Part shown: positions 26,917 to 36,175 of the stretch, one piece after another
How positions within the stretch are numbered: the first letter of the stretch is position 1
Layout: the number at the start of each line of letters is the position of its first letter
Source of the DNA: Paraburkholderia diazotrophica
GTDB lineage: Bacteria; Pseudomonadota; Gammaproteobacteria; Burkholderiales; Burkholderiaceae
Direction: 5' to 3'
Length of the DNA: 50,292 bases
Assembly: GCF_900108945.1 (NCBI RefSeq)
Contig: NZ_FNYE01000051.1
Span: forward strand, 1 to 50,292
Translations under genes and position numbers: made by a program
Notes under the pieces: generated by a model
The model's database searches: none
What the model was told of the DNA's origin: nothing
The model's input: only the letters and a program-made list of their open reading frames with translations

Positions 26917-27110
26917 GGTTGTCTCCGCGTTGTTTCCGCATTGTTTCGCATCGTCTACCGGAAAGCGAGGCTCGCTTGAGCGAAGGGCGTGCGCGTCGGC
27001 ATCGGCGCACTAGCGCGATGGGTGCGACTGCATCGTAGCGCGCTTTGCCGCACACGATGATCCAGCGAGGTAGCGGAGAGGCACCGGCGAGAGACAACGC
27101 TGCAAACGAA

Positions 27111-27141
27111 GCGCCCCGACATCGCGATGACGTCGGGGCGC
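27111..27141 (-). terminator. Terminator hairpin of the Gly-rich secreted protein gene
   Basis: GCGCCCCGAC at 27111-27120 pairs exactly with GTCGGGGCGC at 27132-27141 around 11 bases. On the minus strand it is followed by TTCGTTT, a weak T tract. It lies 41 bases after the stop codon. Confidence 0.65.
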
Positions 27142-27181
27142 CTGTACGATCCATCGAGTGTGGATCGCGTGCCGATAGCTG

Positions 27182-27577
27182 TTACTGGCTGCCCTGCGAG
27201 CCGGTGCCCGGCTGCTGCATCGTGTCCGGCTGGGACATCGTGCCGTTGCTCTGCGAGCCGTTGTACGAACGGTTCATGCCCGAGTCTTGCGGCGATGCGC
27301 CCGTGCCCGTGCCCATGCCGCCGCCCGTGCCCGTTACGCCTGGCGAGCCGTAGCCGCTGTCGTTGGTGGTGCCGCGCGGCATGCGGTTGACGTCCGCGCC
27401 AGGGGATGCGACGCCGCCTGCGCCGCCCGTGTTGCCGTCGCCCGCGCCGACGCCATTGCCGGCCGCGCCGCCTGCGCCTGCGGTTCCGTTACCGCCAGCG
27501 CCTGTCTGCGCATACACGCCGCCGGATAGAGCCATGATCAGGGCAGTAGCAAGTACCTTCTTCGTCGTGCTTTTCAT
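27182..27577 (-). CDS. Secreted Gly/Asn/Ser-rich low-complexity protein
   Basis: A 131-residue protein with a clear Sec signal peptide (MKSTTKKVLATALIMALSGG then VYA, cleavage before QTGAGGNG). The mature part is almost entirely glycine, alanine, asparagine, serine and threonine with a Met/Gln-rich end (SQPDTMQQPG). It has no aromatic fold core and is probably disordered. GGAGG six bases before the start. Such proteins recur in this family of bacteria and have no known function. It may be stress-related because katE follows on the other strand, but that is a guess. Confidence 0.7.
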   Translation of the reverse strand: MKSTTKKVLATALIMALSGGVYAQTGAGGNGTAGAGGAAGNGVGAGDGNTGGAGGVASPGADVNRMPRGTTNDSGYGSPGVTGTGGGMGTGTGASPQDSGMNRSYNGSQSNGTMSQPDTMQQPGTGSQGSQ

Positions 27578-27916
27578 CGTAACCTCCAGAGGTTGGATTG
27601 ATGATTCCGAGTCGGTGCTGTCGACCCGCCCGTACTTTTATTGCGCAAACCCTGTGCCGCGCAGTGCCGTTGCACGTGCGTGCATTGCGTGCCATATGCA
27701 CGCGGCGTCATCGACGAAAGATCAAACGAAAGGCCCAATGAAACGAAAGGCCCAATGAATAGCCGACAAAATGCCCGGCAAAAGGGACAAGGAAAGGGCC
27801 AGCGAAAAACCACCGAAGGGCCCAAGGCTTTCAGGAACATCGCTTGCGAAAGTGAATAGTTGATGCGCGCGCGCCGAGCCGTCGCGCGCAATTCACTCAT
27901 GCAAGGAGTCAAACCG
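27578..27916. other. 339-base divergent region upstream of katE
   Basis: Holds the promoters of the secreted protein gene and katE, and a tandem repeat (27724-27757). An in-frame ATG at 27860 would extend KatE by 19 residues but lacks a ribosome site. Confidence 0.5.
27724..27757. repeat. Two perfect 17-base tandem repeats upstream of katE
   Basis: AAACGAAAGGCCCAATG occurs at 27724-27740 and again at 27741-27757. Degenerate copies of the AAAGGGCC/GAAGGGCC core recur at about 27789-27822. The array is about 160 bases before the katE start and could be a regulator binding array or simple expansion. Confidence 0.7.
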
Positions 27917-30025
27917 ATGACAAGCAAGTCCACGAGCAAGCCGCGCAACGGACAGCCCTCGGGGCCGGCGGCAGACCTGAAATCGCAGGAGCTCGAACGT
28001 TCGCGCGCGCGGCCGCAAAACGAGGCGCTGCGCACGAACCAGGGCGTCAAGATCGCGGATAACCAGAACACCTTGCGCGCGGGCGCACGTGGTCCGTCGC
28101 TGCTCGAAGATTTCATCATGCGTGAAAAAATCACGCACTTCGATCACGAGCGGATTCCGGAGCGGATCGTGCACGCACGAGGTTCGGCGGCGCATGGCGT
28201 GTTTCAGGTCTACGAGTCGATGGCGGAATACACGAAAGCGGCCTTTTTACAGGACCCGTCTGTGCAAACGCCCGTGTATGTGCGCTTTTCCACGGTGCAG
28301 GGGCCGCGCGGTTCCGCCGATACCGTGCGCGACGTGCGTGGCTTCGCAACGAAGTTCTATACGTCGGAAGGCGTCTACGATCTGGTCGGCAACAACATGC
28401 CCGTGTTCTTCATTCAGGATGCGATCAAGTTTCCCGACTTCGTGCACGCGGTGAAGCCGGAAGCGCCGAATGAAATGCCGACGGGCGGATCGGCGCACGA
28501 CACGTTCTGGGACTTCGTGTCGCTCGTGCCCGAGTCCACGCACATGGTGCTGTGGACGATGTCCGATCGCGCGATTCCGCGCAGCTTGCGGACGATGGAA
28601 GGCTTCGGCGTCCATACGTTCCGCTTTGTCAACGCGAAGGGCGTGATGCGTCTCGTGAAGTTGCACTGGCGCCCTGTGCTCGGCTCGTATTCGCTGCTGT
28701 GGGACGAAGCGCAAAAGCTCGCGGGCAAGGACCCGGACTTTCACCGGCGCGATCTATGGGAAGCGATCGCGCGCGGCGATTATCCGGAGTTCGAACTCGG
28801 CGTGCAGATCATCGAAGAGAAGGACCAGGATTCGTTCGGCTTCGATCTGCTCGATCCGACCAAGATCGTGCCCGAGGAAATCGTACCCGTGAAGATCATC
28901 GGCAAGATGACGCTGAACCGGAACCCGGACAACTTCTTCGCCGAAACCGAGCAGGTCGCGTTTCATCCGGGCCATATCGTGCCGGGCATCGATTTCACGA
29001 ACGACCCTCTGCTGCAAGGGCGCCTCTTCTCGTACACCGATACGCAGATCAGCCGTCTCGGCGGCCCGAACTTCCACGAGATTCCGATCAACCGTCCCGT
29101 CAGCCCGAACGTGAACAACCAGCGCGACGGCATGCATCGACAGACGATCAACGTCGGACAGGCGTCGTATCAGCCGAACTCGCTGAACGACGATTGGCCC
29201 GTCGAAACGAAGCCGTCCATAGCCGACGGCGGCTTCGAGAGCTTTCCCGAGCCGATGGAAGGCACGAAGATCCGCGTGCGCAGCGAGTCGTTCGCCGATC
29301 ACTTCTCGCAGGCGGCGCTCTTCTATCAAAGCATGAGCGATGTCGAGAAAGAACATATCGCGCTCGCGTACCAGTTCGAACTCGGCAAGGTGACGAAGCC
29401 CGAGATTCGCGCGCGCGTCGTCAACGAAATTCTCGCGAACTTCGATGCGGATCTCGCGGCGACGGTGGCGGAAGGTCTCGGCCTGCCGAAGCCGGCCAAG
29501 GGCTCGCGTGCGGCCGGCAAGCAGACGCCTTCGCCTGCGTTGAGCCTGCTCAATCGCGTGAAGCCCGGCGTCAAGACGCGCAAGATCGCCGTGGTCGCCG
29601 CGCCGGGCAGCGACGGCGCGGCCATCAGGAGCGTGCAGTCCACGTTGAAGGCGCAAGGCGCGACGCCGCTGCTCGTCGCGCCGACGCTTGCCGCAATCGA
29701 CGATATGAACCCCGATGCGACGATCGCCGGCATGCCGTCGGTCATGTTCGATGGCGTCGTGATCTGCGGCGGCGAGCAGGGCGCGAAGACACTCGTGCAA
29801 TCGGGCGATGCGCGCCACTTCGTGCTCGAAGCGTTCCGGCATCTGAAGGCGATTGCGGCGCTCGGCGCGGGCAAGGAACTGCTGAACGCCGCGCATCTGC
29901 CCGACAACGCCGATGGCGTGTCGACGGGCGATGACGTCGATGCGGTGTTGAAGCCGTTCATCGATGCTGTCGGCCAGCATCGTGTGTGGTCGCGCAGAAA
30001 GTTGGCGGAGTCGGTGCCGGCTTGA
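27917..30025 (+). CDS. katE: Catalase HPII (large-subunit, DJ-1/amidotransferase-like C-terminal domain)
   Basis: A 702-residue large-subunit monofunctional catalase that dismutates hydrogen peroxide. Catalytic His86 (RIVHARGSAAHG), Asn159 (VGNNMPVF) and the haem-ligand Tyr373 (FSYTDTQISRLG) are in place, each offset by 42 from E. coli HPII numbering (128, 201, 415). From about residue 560 a class I glutamine amidotransferase/DJ-1-like domain follows (IAVVAAPGSDG, VICGGEQGAKTL), as expected for HPII. ATG 27917 with AAGGAG upstream fits; the family N-terminus starts near here. Cytosolic, probably stationary-phase or stress induced. It has its own terminator. Confidence 0.95.
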   Translation: MTSKSTSKPRNGQPSGPAADLKSQELERSRARPQNEALRTNQGVKIADNQNTLRAGARGPSLLEDFIMREKITHFDHERIPERIVHARGSAAHGVFQVYESMAEYTKAAFLQDPSVQTPVYVRFSTVQGPRGSADTVRDVRGFATKFYTSEGVYDLVGNNMPVFFIQDAIKFPDFVHAVKPEAPNEMPTGGSAHDTFWDFVSLVPESTHMVLWTMSDRAIPRSLRTMEGFGVHTFRFVNAKGVMRLVKLHWRPVLGSYSLLWDEAQKLAGKDPDFHRRDLWEAIARGDYPEFELGVQIIEEKDQDSFGFDLLDPTKIVPEEIVPVKIIGKMTLNRNPDNFFAETEQVAFHPGHIVPGIDFTNDPLLQGRLFSYTDTQISRLGGPNFHEIPINRPVSPNVNNQRDGMHRQTINVGQASYQPNSLNDDWPVETKPSIADGGFESFPEPMEGTKIRVRSESFADHFSQAALFYQSMSDVEKEHIALAYQFELGKVTKPEIRARVVNEILANFDADLAATVAEGLGLPKPAKGSRAAGKQTPSPALSLLNRVKPGVKTRKIAVVAAPGSDGAAIRSVQSTLKAQGATPLLVAPTLAAIDDMNPDATIAGMPSVMFDGVVICGGEQGAKTLVQSGDARHFVLEAFRHLKAIAALGAGKELLNAAHLPDNADGVSTGDDVDAVLKPFIDAVGQHRVWSRRKLAESVPA

Positions 30026-30061
30026 TGGACATCAGCGCGTGTTGAGCGTGCGTTCGAAGTA

Positions 30062-30098
30062 AAGCGCCGTTGCTGTGACTGTTGCAGCAACGGCGCTT
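30062..30098 (+). terminator. Terminator of katE
   Basis: AAGCGCCGTTGCTG at 30062-30075 pairs perfectly with CAGCAACGGCGCTT at 30085-30098 around nine bases, followed by CGATTTTC, 37 bases after the katE stop. Confidence 0.8.
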
Positions 30099-30163
30099 CG
30101 ATTTTCAGTCGACCGCATTCGACCGCATTCGTATGCGGCAAACAAAGCACACGCGCGCGAGTG

Positions 30164-30511
30164 CTAGCGTCGCGTCGCGCGCGAATCCTCGCGCTCGACG
30201 GCCTGCAAGCGCCAGAAGCCCGCGACGGGATCGGTGCGCGAGTGTGAGATCCACGTCGCCTGACCTTGCGCCGACGTCATGTTGCCGTGCCGGTCGACGC
30301 GCACGCCGTACAGCGTCACGAGCGGCTCGTCGGCGCCGCGCGCGCACAACGAGACGATGTGCCCGTCCTCGCGCATCTCGCCCGACGACGGCAATTCGAC
30401 GCCGCGACGATCGTGCGACGTCCATGCGTGGCTGAGCGTGTCGAGCCACAACACCGCGTAGTCGTGATTGACGGTGGGATCGGACGTATTGATCAGGATC
30501 GACAGACGCAT
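30164..30511 (-). CDS. Hypothetical protein, 115 residues
   Basis: Not recognised. Begins MRLSILINTSDPTVNHDYAV and is a mixed soluble sequence with no membrane segment or signal peptide. Start 30511 has GGAGG spaced five bases on the minus strand; the much longer frame from 30916 includes the 9-base repeat and is not credible. It converges on katE and is divergent from the LysR gene. Confidence 0.6.
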   Translation of the reverse strand: MRLSILINTSDPTVNHDYAVLWLDTLSHAWTSHDRRGVELPSSGEMREDGHIVSLCARGADEPLVTLYGVRVDRHGNMTSAQGQATWISHSRTDPVAGFWRLQAVEREDSRATRR

Positions 30512-30815
30512 GTAGCCTCCCGTCAAGCCAATGGCTTTCGCCGTTTCAAGCAACGCCTGTTCCAATACGCACGCGACGCACGCGACGCACGCGATTGCGC
30601 CGCAGCAAGGCAGCGCGGCCCGGTGCGCAGAATGGCGCGCGCCGCCGCATCTGTACAAAGTGCAAGCGCGGTGATCGTTTTTACGCGGCGCCTTGAACCG
30701 GGCACCTCGGGCGATTCGTTGCGCAAAAAAACGTACACTTGGGCTATCAGAAAGGGCGGTCCGTCGTGTATCGCAGCAATGGAGCGACGGTCCGCCCATA
30801 AGGTCAGGAGACAGC
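30512..30815. other. 304-base divergent region, hypothetical / LysR
   Basis: Contains a 27-base simple tandem repeat and otherwise no gene that I can support. It should hold the LysR gene promoter and autoregulatory site. Confidence 0.45.
30567..30593. repeat. Three perfect 9-base tandem repeats
   Basis: The unit ACGCACGCG is repeated three times without a break at 30567-30593. A length-variable tract in the promoter region between a hypothetical gene and the LysR gene. Could be a site of slippage. Confidence 0.8.
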
Positions 30816-31781
30816 ATGGATCTTTTCATGTCGATGGAGGCGTTCGTGCGGGCCGCCGAAGCCCAGAGTTTCGCGAGCGCCGCGCGCCAGCTCGGCGTGG
30901 CGAAATCCGTCGTCACTTCGCGCGTGAAGCAGCTCGAAGAGCACTTCGGCGTGCCGCTCTTTCATCGCTCGACGCGCGCCGTGCGTCTGTCGGAGGTCGG
31001 CGAGACGTACTATCGCGAGTGCGCCGAACTCGTCAACAAGGTCCACGACCTGTCAGGCCGCTCGATCGAGCAGCACGAGTCGCTCGCGGGTACGCTCAAT
31101 GTCCACGTTCTGCCCGGCTTCGCGCTCGGGCATTTCTCGCAGGCGCTGATCGAGTTTCGCGAGAAGCATCCGCGCATCGAGTTCGTCGTGACCGTCAACG
31201 ACCGCGTGATCGACCCCGTGCAGGAAGGCTTCGATCTCGCGTTGCAGATCTATCCGCCCGCCTCGAACCTGCTCGTCGAAAGAAGGCTCTTTCCCGTGCG
31301 CGGCGTGCTGTGCGCGGCGCCCGGCTACCTGAAGGAAGAGCCCGTGATCGAGACGCCGCTCGATCTGCTGCGGCACGACTTCGCGCGCTACTCGTACTAT
31401 CCGTGGGGCGACAAGTGGCCGCTGATGAAGGGCAACGAATGCTTCGAGATCGCGCTGAATCCGGTGCTCAAGACCAATAGCGTGCATCTGCTGCTGGAGT
31501 TCGCGCGCGCCGGCGCGGGCGTCGTCTATCTGCCGACGATGGTCGCGGCCGTCGATCTGCTCGAGCGCCGGCTCGAACGCGTGCTGCCCGACTATGCAGC
31601 GCCGCCGTTGTGGCTGTCGGCCGTATACCCCGCGTCGCATCGCTCGACCGCGAAGGTGAAGGCGTTCGTCGACTTCCTGCGCGCCCGCTATCTGCGCGAG
31701 CCGCAATGGGACAGGGCGCTCGGCATCGTCCCCGATGACGACGACATGAAGAGCGTCGGCGAAGAACTGGCCGACCAATAG
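30816..31781 (+). CDS. LysR-type transcriptional regulator of the hydroquinone/hydroxyquinol cluster
   Basis: A 321-residue LysR regulator. The winged helix-turn-helix is at about residues 5-64 (FASAARQLGVAKSVVTSRVK, then LFHRSTRAVRLSEVGE), followed by an effector-binding domain with GTLNVHVLPGFALGHFSQAL. ATG 30816 follows AGGAGA. It is transcribed in the same direction as the catabolic genes and lies 170 bases before them; LysR regulators of aromatic ring-cleavage operons usually sit divergent, so this is a slight variation. Regulation of the downstream operon by an aromatic inducer is inferred from position. Confidence 0.88.
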   Translation: MDLFMSMEAFVRAAEAQSFASAARQLGVAKSVVTSRVKQLEEHFGVPLFHRSTRAVRLSEVGETYYRECAELVNKVHDLSGRSIEQHESLAGTLNVHVLPGFALGHFSQALIEFREKHPRIEFVVTVNDRVIDPVQEGFDLALQIYPPASNLLVERRLFPVRGVLCAAPGYLKEEPVIETPLDLLRHDFARYSYYPWGDKWPLMKGNECFEIALNPVLKTNSVHLLLEFARAGAGVVYLPTMVAAVDLLERRLERVLPDYAAPPLWLSAVYPASHRSTAKVKAFVDFLRARYLREPQWDRALGIVPDDDDMKSVGEELADQ

Positions 31782-31951
31782 CGGATGCTCCAGGGTGCCC
31801 CAGGTACTTCCCCTGGGGTCCATTGCCCGCACCCGGCGTTCTGATTTGCCGAACCTCGGATCATTGCCGTTGCGCTTTCCGGCACTTACTCTTGCGTCCA
31901 TGGAAACACGCACGACGTGTCGAAGATCAACGGAGATCCAAGGAGGCAATC

Positions 31952-32443
31952 ATGCAGCAGACCTGGTTGGCGAGTCTCGACAGCTACCGTAAAGGCTCGA
32001 TCGAAATCATCAAGGGCAAGCCCGAACACTATGCGATGTCGAACGTGTTCGAAGTCGCGAGCCGCGCCGCGCCGTACGAGAAGATCGTCGTCGGCAAGAA
32101 CCTCAAGTACGTGATCGAGACGCTGCGCGCAGAAGGCACGTCGCCGTGGTTCACGGCCTCGCACGACGAGTTCTGCGTCGTGATGGACGGCGAGATCGAC
32201 GTGCACTTCATCAAGCCTTCGGACGGTCCCCTCGTCGATGCAGAGACGGAAGGCAGCGTGCGCCTCGAAGGCACGCCGTCCGGCAAGAGCATGGGCTTCG
32301 TGAGGCTGCGCCGCGGCCATCAGGCGCTGCTGCCCGCAGGCGCTGCATATCGTTTCGAAACGGCAGGAAAGGGCGTGCTGCTCGTACAGACCATTCTCGG
32401 CAGCTACTCGGTCGAGAAATGGCAGGACATCTGCATTCAATAA
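31952..32443 (+). CDS. hapC: Hydroquinone 1,2-dioxygenase, small subunit
   Basis: A 163-residue cupin-like protein, the size of the small subunit of the two-component hydroquinone dioxygenase (HapC; PnpC in p-nitrophenol degraders). The enzyme cleaves hydroquinone to 4-hydroxymuconic semialdehyde with an Fe(II) carried by the large subunit. SHDEFCVVMDGEIDVHF and RRGHQALLPAGAAYRFET are degenerate cupin motifs. Strong ribosome site AAGGAGG. The large subunit follows 32 bases on. Evidence is size, cupin fold and its neighbour. Confidence 0.82.
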   Translation: MQQTWLASLDSYRKGSIEIIKGKPEHYAMSNVFEVASRAAPYEKIVVGKNLKYVIETLRAEGTSPWFTASHDEFCVVMDGEIDVHFIKPSDGPLVDAETEGSVRLEGTPSGKSMGFVRLRRGHQALLPAGAAYRFETAGKGVLLVQTILGSYSVEKWQDICIQ

Positions 32444-32475
32444 CCTTCGCGCACATTCTCTTTCTGGAGCAGGTC

Positions 32476-33471
32476 ATGAGCAACGTCAACACACTGCAAA
32501 ACATTTGCGCGAGCGAGCCGGATGCCGTCACGGGTTATCGCACGTTCAAGCTCGGCGATTTCGAGTTCTCGCGCGACGCGTATTTCGTCACCCTCAAGTG
32601 GCCCGCGAAAGGCCAGCAGCGCTCGCATCAGATGCACGCCGACGACTTCCTGCGCGCGATGATGCGCGACGTCGCGTGGGGCTTCTTCTACGGCTGGGTG
32701 AACTTCGATGAAGTGATCGGCACGCGCAATCACTACGGCAAGGTCGACATGTATGCGGGCGCCTATAACGCGAGCTTCCGCGAGGCAGGCGTCGATCATA
32801 CGCAGCAGTTCGACACGCCCGTCATCATGGCGACGTTCAAGGCGATCCTGAAGGATTGGGTCAACGAAGGCTTCGATCCGTTCGCGGCACCGGAAGAAAC
32901 GGGTTCCGCATTCGGCACGAAGCATGGCGACAACGTGGCCGCGATCGAGCGCACCCGCATCGCGACGAAGCGTATGCCCGGACTCGAAGGCGATTCGCCG
33001 CTGCGCGACGACTTCCCCATCAACCGCCAGTTCGCCGACGTCGTGCAGGATGAGCCCGAGATTCACGCCGCGCCGGGCTTCGAAAAGGAACTGCACGCGT
33101 TCAATCTCTTCAAGTACCTGTCGCGTTCGGATGTCACGTGGAATCCGTCCGTCACGTCGGTGTGCAAGCAGAGCCTCTTCTGCCCGACTACGGAAGAATT
33201 CGTGCTGCCCGTGTTTCATGGCAACGATCGCGTCGAGTGGTTCCTGCAACTGTCGGATCAGATCGTCTGGGACGTGGCCGACAAGGACACGGGCGAGCCG
33301 CGCGCGCGCATCACGATGAACGCCGGCGACATCGCCGCGATGCCCGCCGACATCCGTCACAAGGGCTATTCGCAGAAGCGTTCGATGCTGCTCGTGTGGG
33401 AGAACGCGACGCCCGATCTGCCGAAGCGGTATGAGAGCGGCGAACTGCCGCCTTACCCGATCCAGTTCTAA
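32476..33471 (+). CDS. hapD: Hydroquinone 1,2-dioxygenase, large subunit
   Basis: A 331-residue protein of the large-subunit family of hydroquinone dioxygenase, an Fe(II) enzyme of the cupin superfamily. FHGNDRVEW gives His248, Asn250 and Glu254, and RHKGYS gives His295; this His-Asn-Glu-His set has the spacing of the iron-binding tetrad I recall for the PnpCD large subunit (256, 258, 262, 303, offset by 8 throughout). ATG 32476 is the natural start with GGAGCAGG upstream. The product, 4-hydroxymuconic semialdehyde, is handled by the next gene. Function follows from the conserved metal set and cluster; I made no alignment. Confidence 0.88.
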   Translation: MSNVNTLQNICASEPDAVTGYRTFKLGDFEFSRDAYFVTLKWPAKGQQRSHQMHADDFLRAMMRDVAWGFFYGWVNFDEVIGTRNHYGKVDMYAGAYNASFREAGVDHTQQFDTPVIMATFKAILKDWVNEGFDPFAAPEETGSAFGTKHGDNVAAIERTRIATKRMPGLEGDSPLRDDFPINRQFADVVQDEPEIHAAPGFEKELHAFNLFKYLSRSDVTWNPSVTSVCKQSLFCPTTEEFVLPVFHGNDRVEWFLQLSDQIVWDVADKDTGEPRARITMNAGDIAAMPADIRHKGYSQKRSMLLVWENATPDLPKRYESGELPPYPIQF

Positions 33472-33567
33472 GCACCTCCGACTGTCCCCGATCATGCAGC
33501 GGACGGCGCCGGACAACTGGCGCCGCGGGGACGCTCACGCCCAAACGTCTCATCGAGCAGGACTCAC

Positions 33568-35031
33568 ATGCAAACGCAACTCTTCATCGACGGCCGCTTC
33601 GTACCATCGCTCAGCGGCGAAACCCTCGCGACGCTCAACCCTCACGACAACTCCGTGATCGCCGACGTGTCGATGGCGAACCATGCCGACATCGATCGCG
33701 CAGTGGCCGCGGCGAAAGCGGCGTTTCCGAAGTGGAGCAACCTCGCGGCTGCCGAGCGCGGCCGTCTGCTGCTGAAGCTCGCCGATGCGATCGAAGCGAA
33801 CGCCGACAGGCTCGCGCATCTCGAATCGATCGACACCGGCCATCCGATCCGCGACACCCGCTATCTCGACGTGCCGCGCACGGCCGCCACGTTCCGCTAT
33901 TTCGGCGGCATGGCCGACAAGTTCGAGGGCTCCGTGATTCCCGTCGAGCAGGGCTTTCTGAACTACCTGACGCGCGAGCCCGTCGGCATCGTCGGACAGG
34001 TGGTGCCGTGGAATTTCCCGCTGATGTTCACGAGCTGGAAGATGGCGCCCGCGCTCGCCGCCGGCAACTGCGTGATCATGAAGCCCGCTGAACTCACGCC
34101 GCTGTCGAGTCTCGCAATCGCGGAGCTGATGGCCGAAGTGGGCTTTCCTGCAGGCGTCGTCAACATCCTGCCGGGGCTCGGGCACGTGGCGGGCCAATAC
34201 ATCGCGGAGCATCCGGAGATCGGCAAGGTCGCGTTCACGGGCTCGACGGCCGTGGGACGCAAGATCGTGCAGGCGTCGAGCGGCAATCTGAAGAAAGTGC
34301 AGCTCGAACTGGGCGGCAAGGGCGCCAACATCGTGTTCGGCGACGCGAATGTCGATGCCGTCGTGCAGGGCTCGGCGTTCGGCATCTTCCACAACCAGGG
34401 CCAGGCGTGCATCGCTGCGTCGCGAATGATCGTGCACGAATCGGTCGCGGATGAAGTGCTCGAAAAATTTGTCGCGCTTGCCCGCTCGATCCGCATCGGC
34501 GATCCGCTCGATCCGTCGACGGAAATGGGCCCGCTCACGTCGCGCCAGCATCGCGATCGCGTGCTGTCGTATGTGGACGTCGCGCGCGAGCAGGGCGGCC
34601 GTGTTCTGTCGGGCGGCAAGTCGCCGGACAATGCGGCGCTCGCGAACGGCTGCTATGTCGAGCCGACCATCGTCGAAGCGAAGCCGACTGACCGCGTCTC
34701 GCAGGAAGAAGTGTTCGGCCCATTCATGACGGTGACGACGTTCCGCACCGACGAAGAAGCGCTCGCGATTGCGAACGGCACCGAATACGGCCTCGGCGCG
34801 GGCCTGTGGACGCGCGACCTGCAACGCGCGCATCGGGTCGCGCGCGAGATTCACAGCGGCATGGTGTGGGTCAACTGCTACAAGCGCGTGAGCCCGGGCT
34901 CGCCGTTCGGCGGCGTCGGCGCGAGCGGTTATGGACGCGAGATGGGCTTCGAAGCGATGCGCGAATACACGCAGGCCAAGTCGGTGTGGGTCAACGTGGA
35001 TGCGCAGATTCCCCCTTATTTCCCGCGCTAA
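33568..35031 (+). CDS. Aldehyde dehydrogenase, probable 4-hydroxymuconic semialdehyde dehydrogenase
   Basis: A 487-residue NAD(P)-dependent aldehyde dehydrogenase. GFTGSTAVG-type Rossmann segment (residues about 225-234), catalytic general base Glu247 in LELGGKGA, and nucleophile Cys281 in NQGQACIAAS are all present. Between the hydroquinone dioxygenase and the maleylacetate reductase it should oxidise 4-hydroxymuconic semialdehyde to maleylacetate (HapE-type). The ribosome site is weak (GAGCAGGACTCAC). Ends 23 bases before the next start. Confidence 0.9.
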   Translation: MQTQLFIDGRFVPSLSGETLATLNPHDNSVIADVSMANHADIDRAVAAAKAAFPKWSNLAAAERGRLLLKLADAIEANADRLAHLESIDTGHPIRDTRYLDVPRTAATFRYFGGMADKFEGSVIPVEQGFLNYLTREPVGIVGQVVPWNFPLMFTSWKMAPALAAGNCVIMKPAELTPLSSLAIAELMAEVGFPAGVVNILPGLGHVAGQYIAEHPEIGKVAFTGSTAVGRKIVQASSGNLKKVQLELGGKGANIVFGDANVDAVVQGSAFGIFHNQGQACIAASRMIVHESVADEVLEKFVALARSIRIGDPLDPSTEMGPLTSRQHRDRVLSYVDVAREQGGRVLSGGKSPDNAALANGCYVEPTIVEAKPTDRVSQEEVFGPFMTVTTFRTDEEALAIANGTEYGLGAGLWTRDLQRAHRVAREIHSGMVWVNCYKRVSPGSPFGGVGASGYGREMGFEAMREYTQAKSVWVNVDAQIPPYFPR

Positions 35032-35054
35032 AAGTGCACTTGCACGCACACGCC

Positions 35055-36113
35055 ATGGAACCGTTCGTCTATCAGGGCTTGCCTTCGCGCGTCGTGTTCG
35101 GCGTGGGCAGCCTGGATCAACTGGATCGCGAGATCGAACTGCTCGGCGCGCAACGCGCGCTCGTGCTCGCGACGCCGCAACAGCGCGCGCAGGCCGAGCA
35201 GCTTGCCGCGCGCATCGGCCCGCGCGCAGCGGGCGTGTACGCGGAAGCCGTGATGCACGTGCCCGTCGAAACGGCGCGCGCCGCACGCGATGTTGCGGCG
35301 CGGCTCGGCGCCGATTGCGCGATCGCGATCGGCGGCGGCTCGACGACGGGCCTCGGCAAGGCGATCGCGCTCGAAACGGCGCTGCCCATCATCGCGATTC
35401 CGACCACCTATGCCGGTTCGGAGATGACGCCGATCTACGGCCTCACGGACGGCGGCGTCAAGAAGACGGGCCGCGATATACGCGTGTTGCCGAAGACGGT
35501 GATCTACGATCCGTCGCTGACCGTATCGCTGCCGTCCGCGCTTTCGCTGACGAGCGGCATCAACGCAATTGCGCACGCCGCCGAGGGTCTCTATGCGCAA
35601 GACGCGAATCCCATCACAAGCCTGATGGCGGAAGAGGGCATCCGCGCGTTGGGCGATGGGCTGCCGGGTGTGATCGGCAAGCCGGACGATCTCAATGCGC
35701 GCGCTGCGTGCCTCTATGGCGCATGGTTGTGTGGCGCGGTGCTGGGCAGCGTCGGCATGTCGTTGCATCACAAGCTGTGCCATACGCTCGGCGGCACGTT
35801 CAACCTGCCGCACGCGGAGACGCACACGATCGTCTTGCCGCACGCGCTCGCGTACAACCGCGACGCGGCGCCTCACGCGATGCAGCGGATCGCGCGTGCA
35901 CTGCACGCGAACGATGCCGCGCAAGCCGTATTCGATCTCGCGCGCGATCACGGCGCGCCGACTGCGCTGAAGGACATCGGCCTGAAGGAGGCGGATATCG
36001 ACGTCGCGCTGGAACTCGCGTTGACGAGTCCCTACTGGAATCCGCGCCCGGTGGAACGCGAGCCGCTTCGCGCGTTGCTGCGCGATGCATTCGAAGGGCG
36101 CAGGCCCGGATAG
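35055..36113 (+). CDS. Maleylacetate reductase (iron-containing alcohol dehydrogenase family)
   Basis: A 352-residue NAD(P)H-dependent reductase turning maleylacetate into 3-oxoadipate, the common entry to the TCA cycle. The fold is the iron-containing alcohol dehydrogenase superfamily; residues YQGLPSRVVFGVGS, IGGGSTTGLGKAIAL and PTTYAGSEMTPIYG are characteristic of maleylacetate reductases. The start at 35055 lies just after the previous gene and gives the usual family length. The metal-site segment of classical ADHs is altered, as in this family (HHKLCHTLGG, then HAETHTIVLPHALAYN). Confidence 0.9.
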   Translation: MEPFVYQGLPSRVVFGVGSLDQLDREIELLGAQRALVLATPQQRAQAEQLAARIGPRAAGVYAEAVMHVPVETARAARDVAARLGADCAIAIGGGSTTGLGKAIALETALPIIAIPTTYAGSEMTPIYGLTDGGVKKTGRDIRVLPKTVIYDPSLTVSLPSALSLTSGINAIAHAAEGLYAQDANPITSLMAEEGIRALGDGLPGVIGKPDDLNARAACLYGAWLCGAVLGSVGMSLHHKLCHTLGGTFNLPHAETHTIVLPHALAYNRDAAPHAMQRIARALHANDAAQAVFDLARDHGAPTALKDIGLKEADIDVALELALTSPYWNPRPVEREPLRALLRDAFEGRRPG

Positions 36114-36175
36114 CGCGGCAATACGTAGAACGATACACACAGCGATACGCACAGCTATAAAAGCAGGAGACAGCA

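Noticed and set aside
28754..29980. A 408-codon frame antisense to katE
   Set aside because: Shadow of a confidently identified catalase with intact active-site residues.
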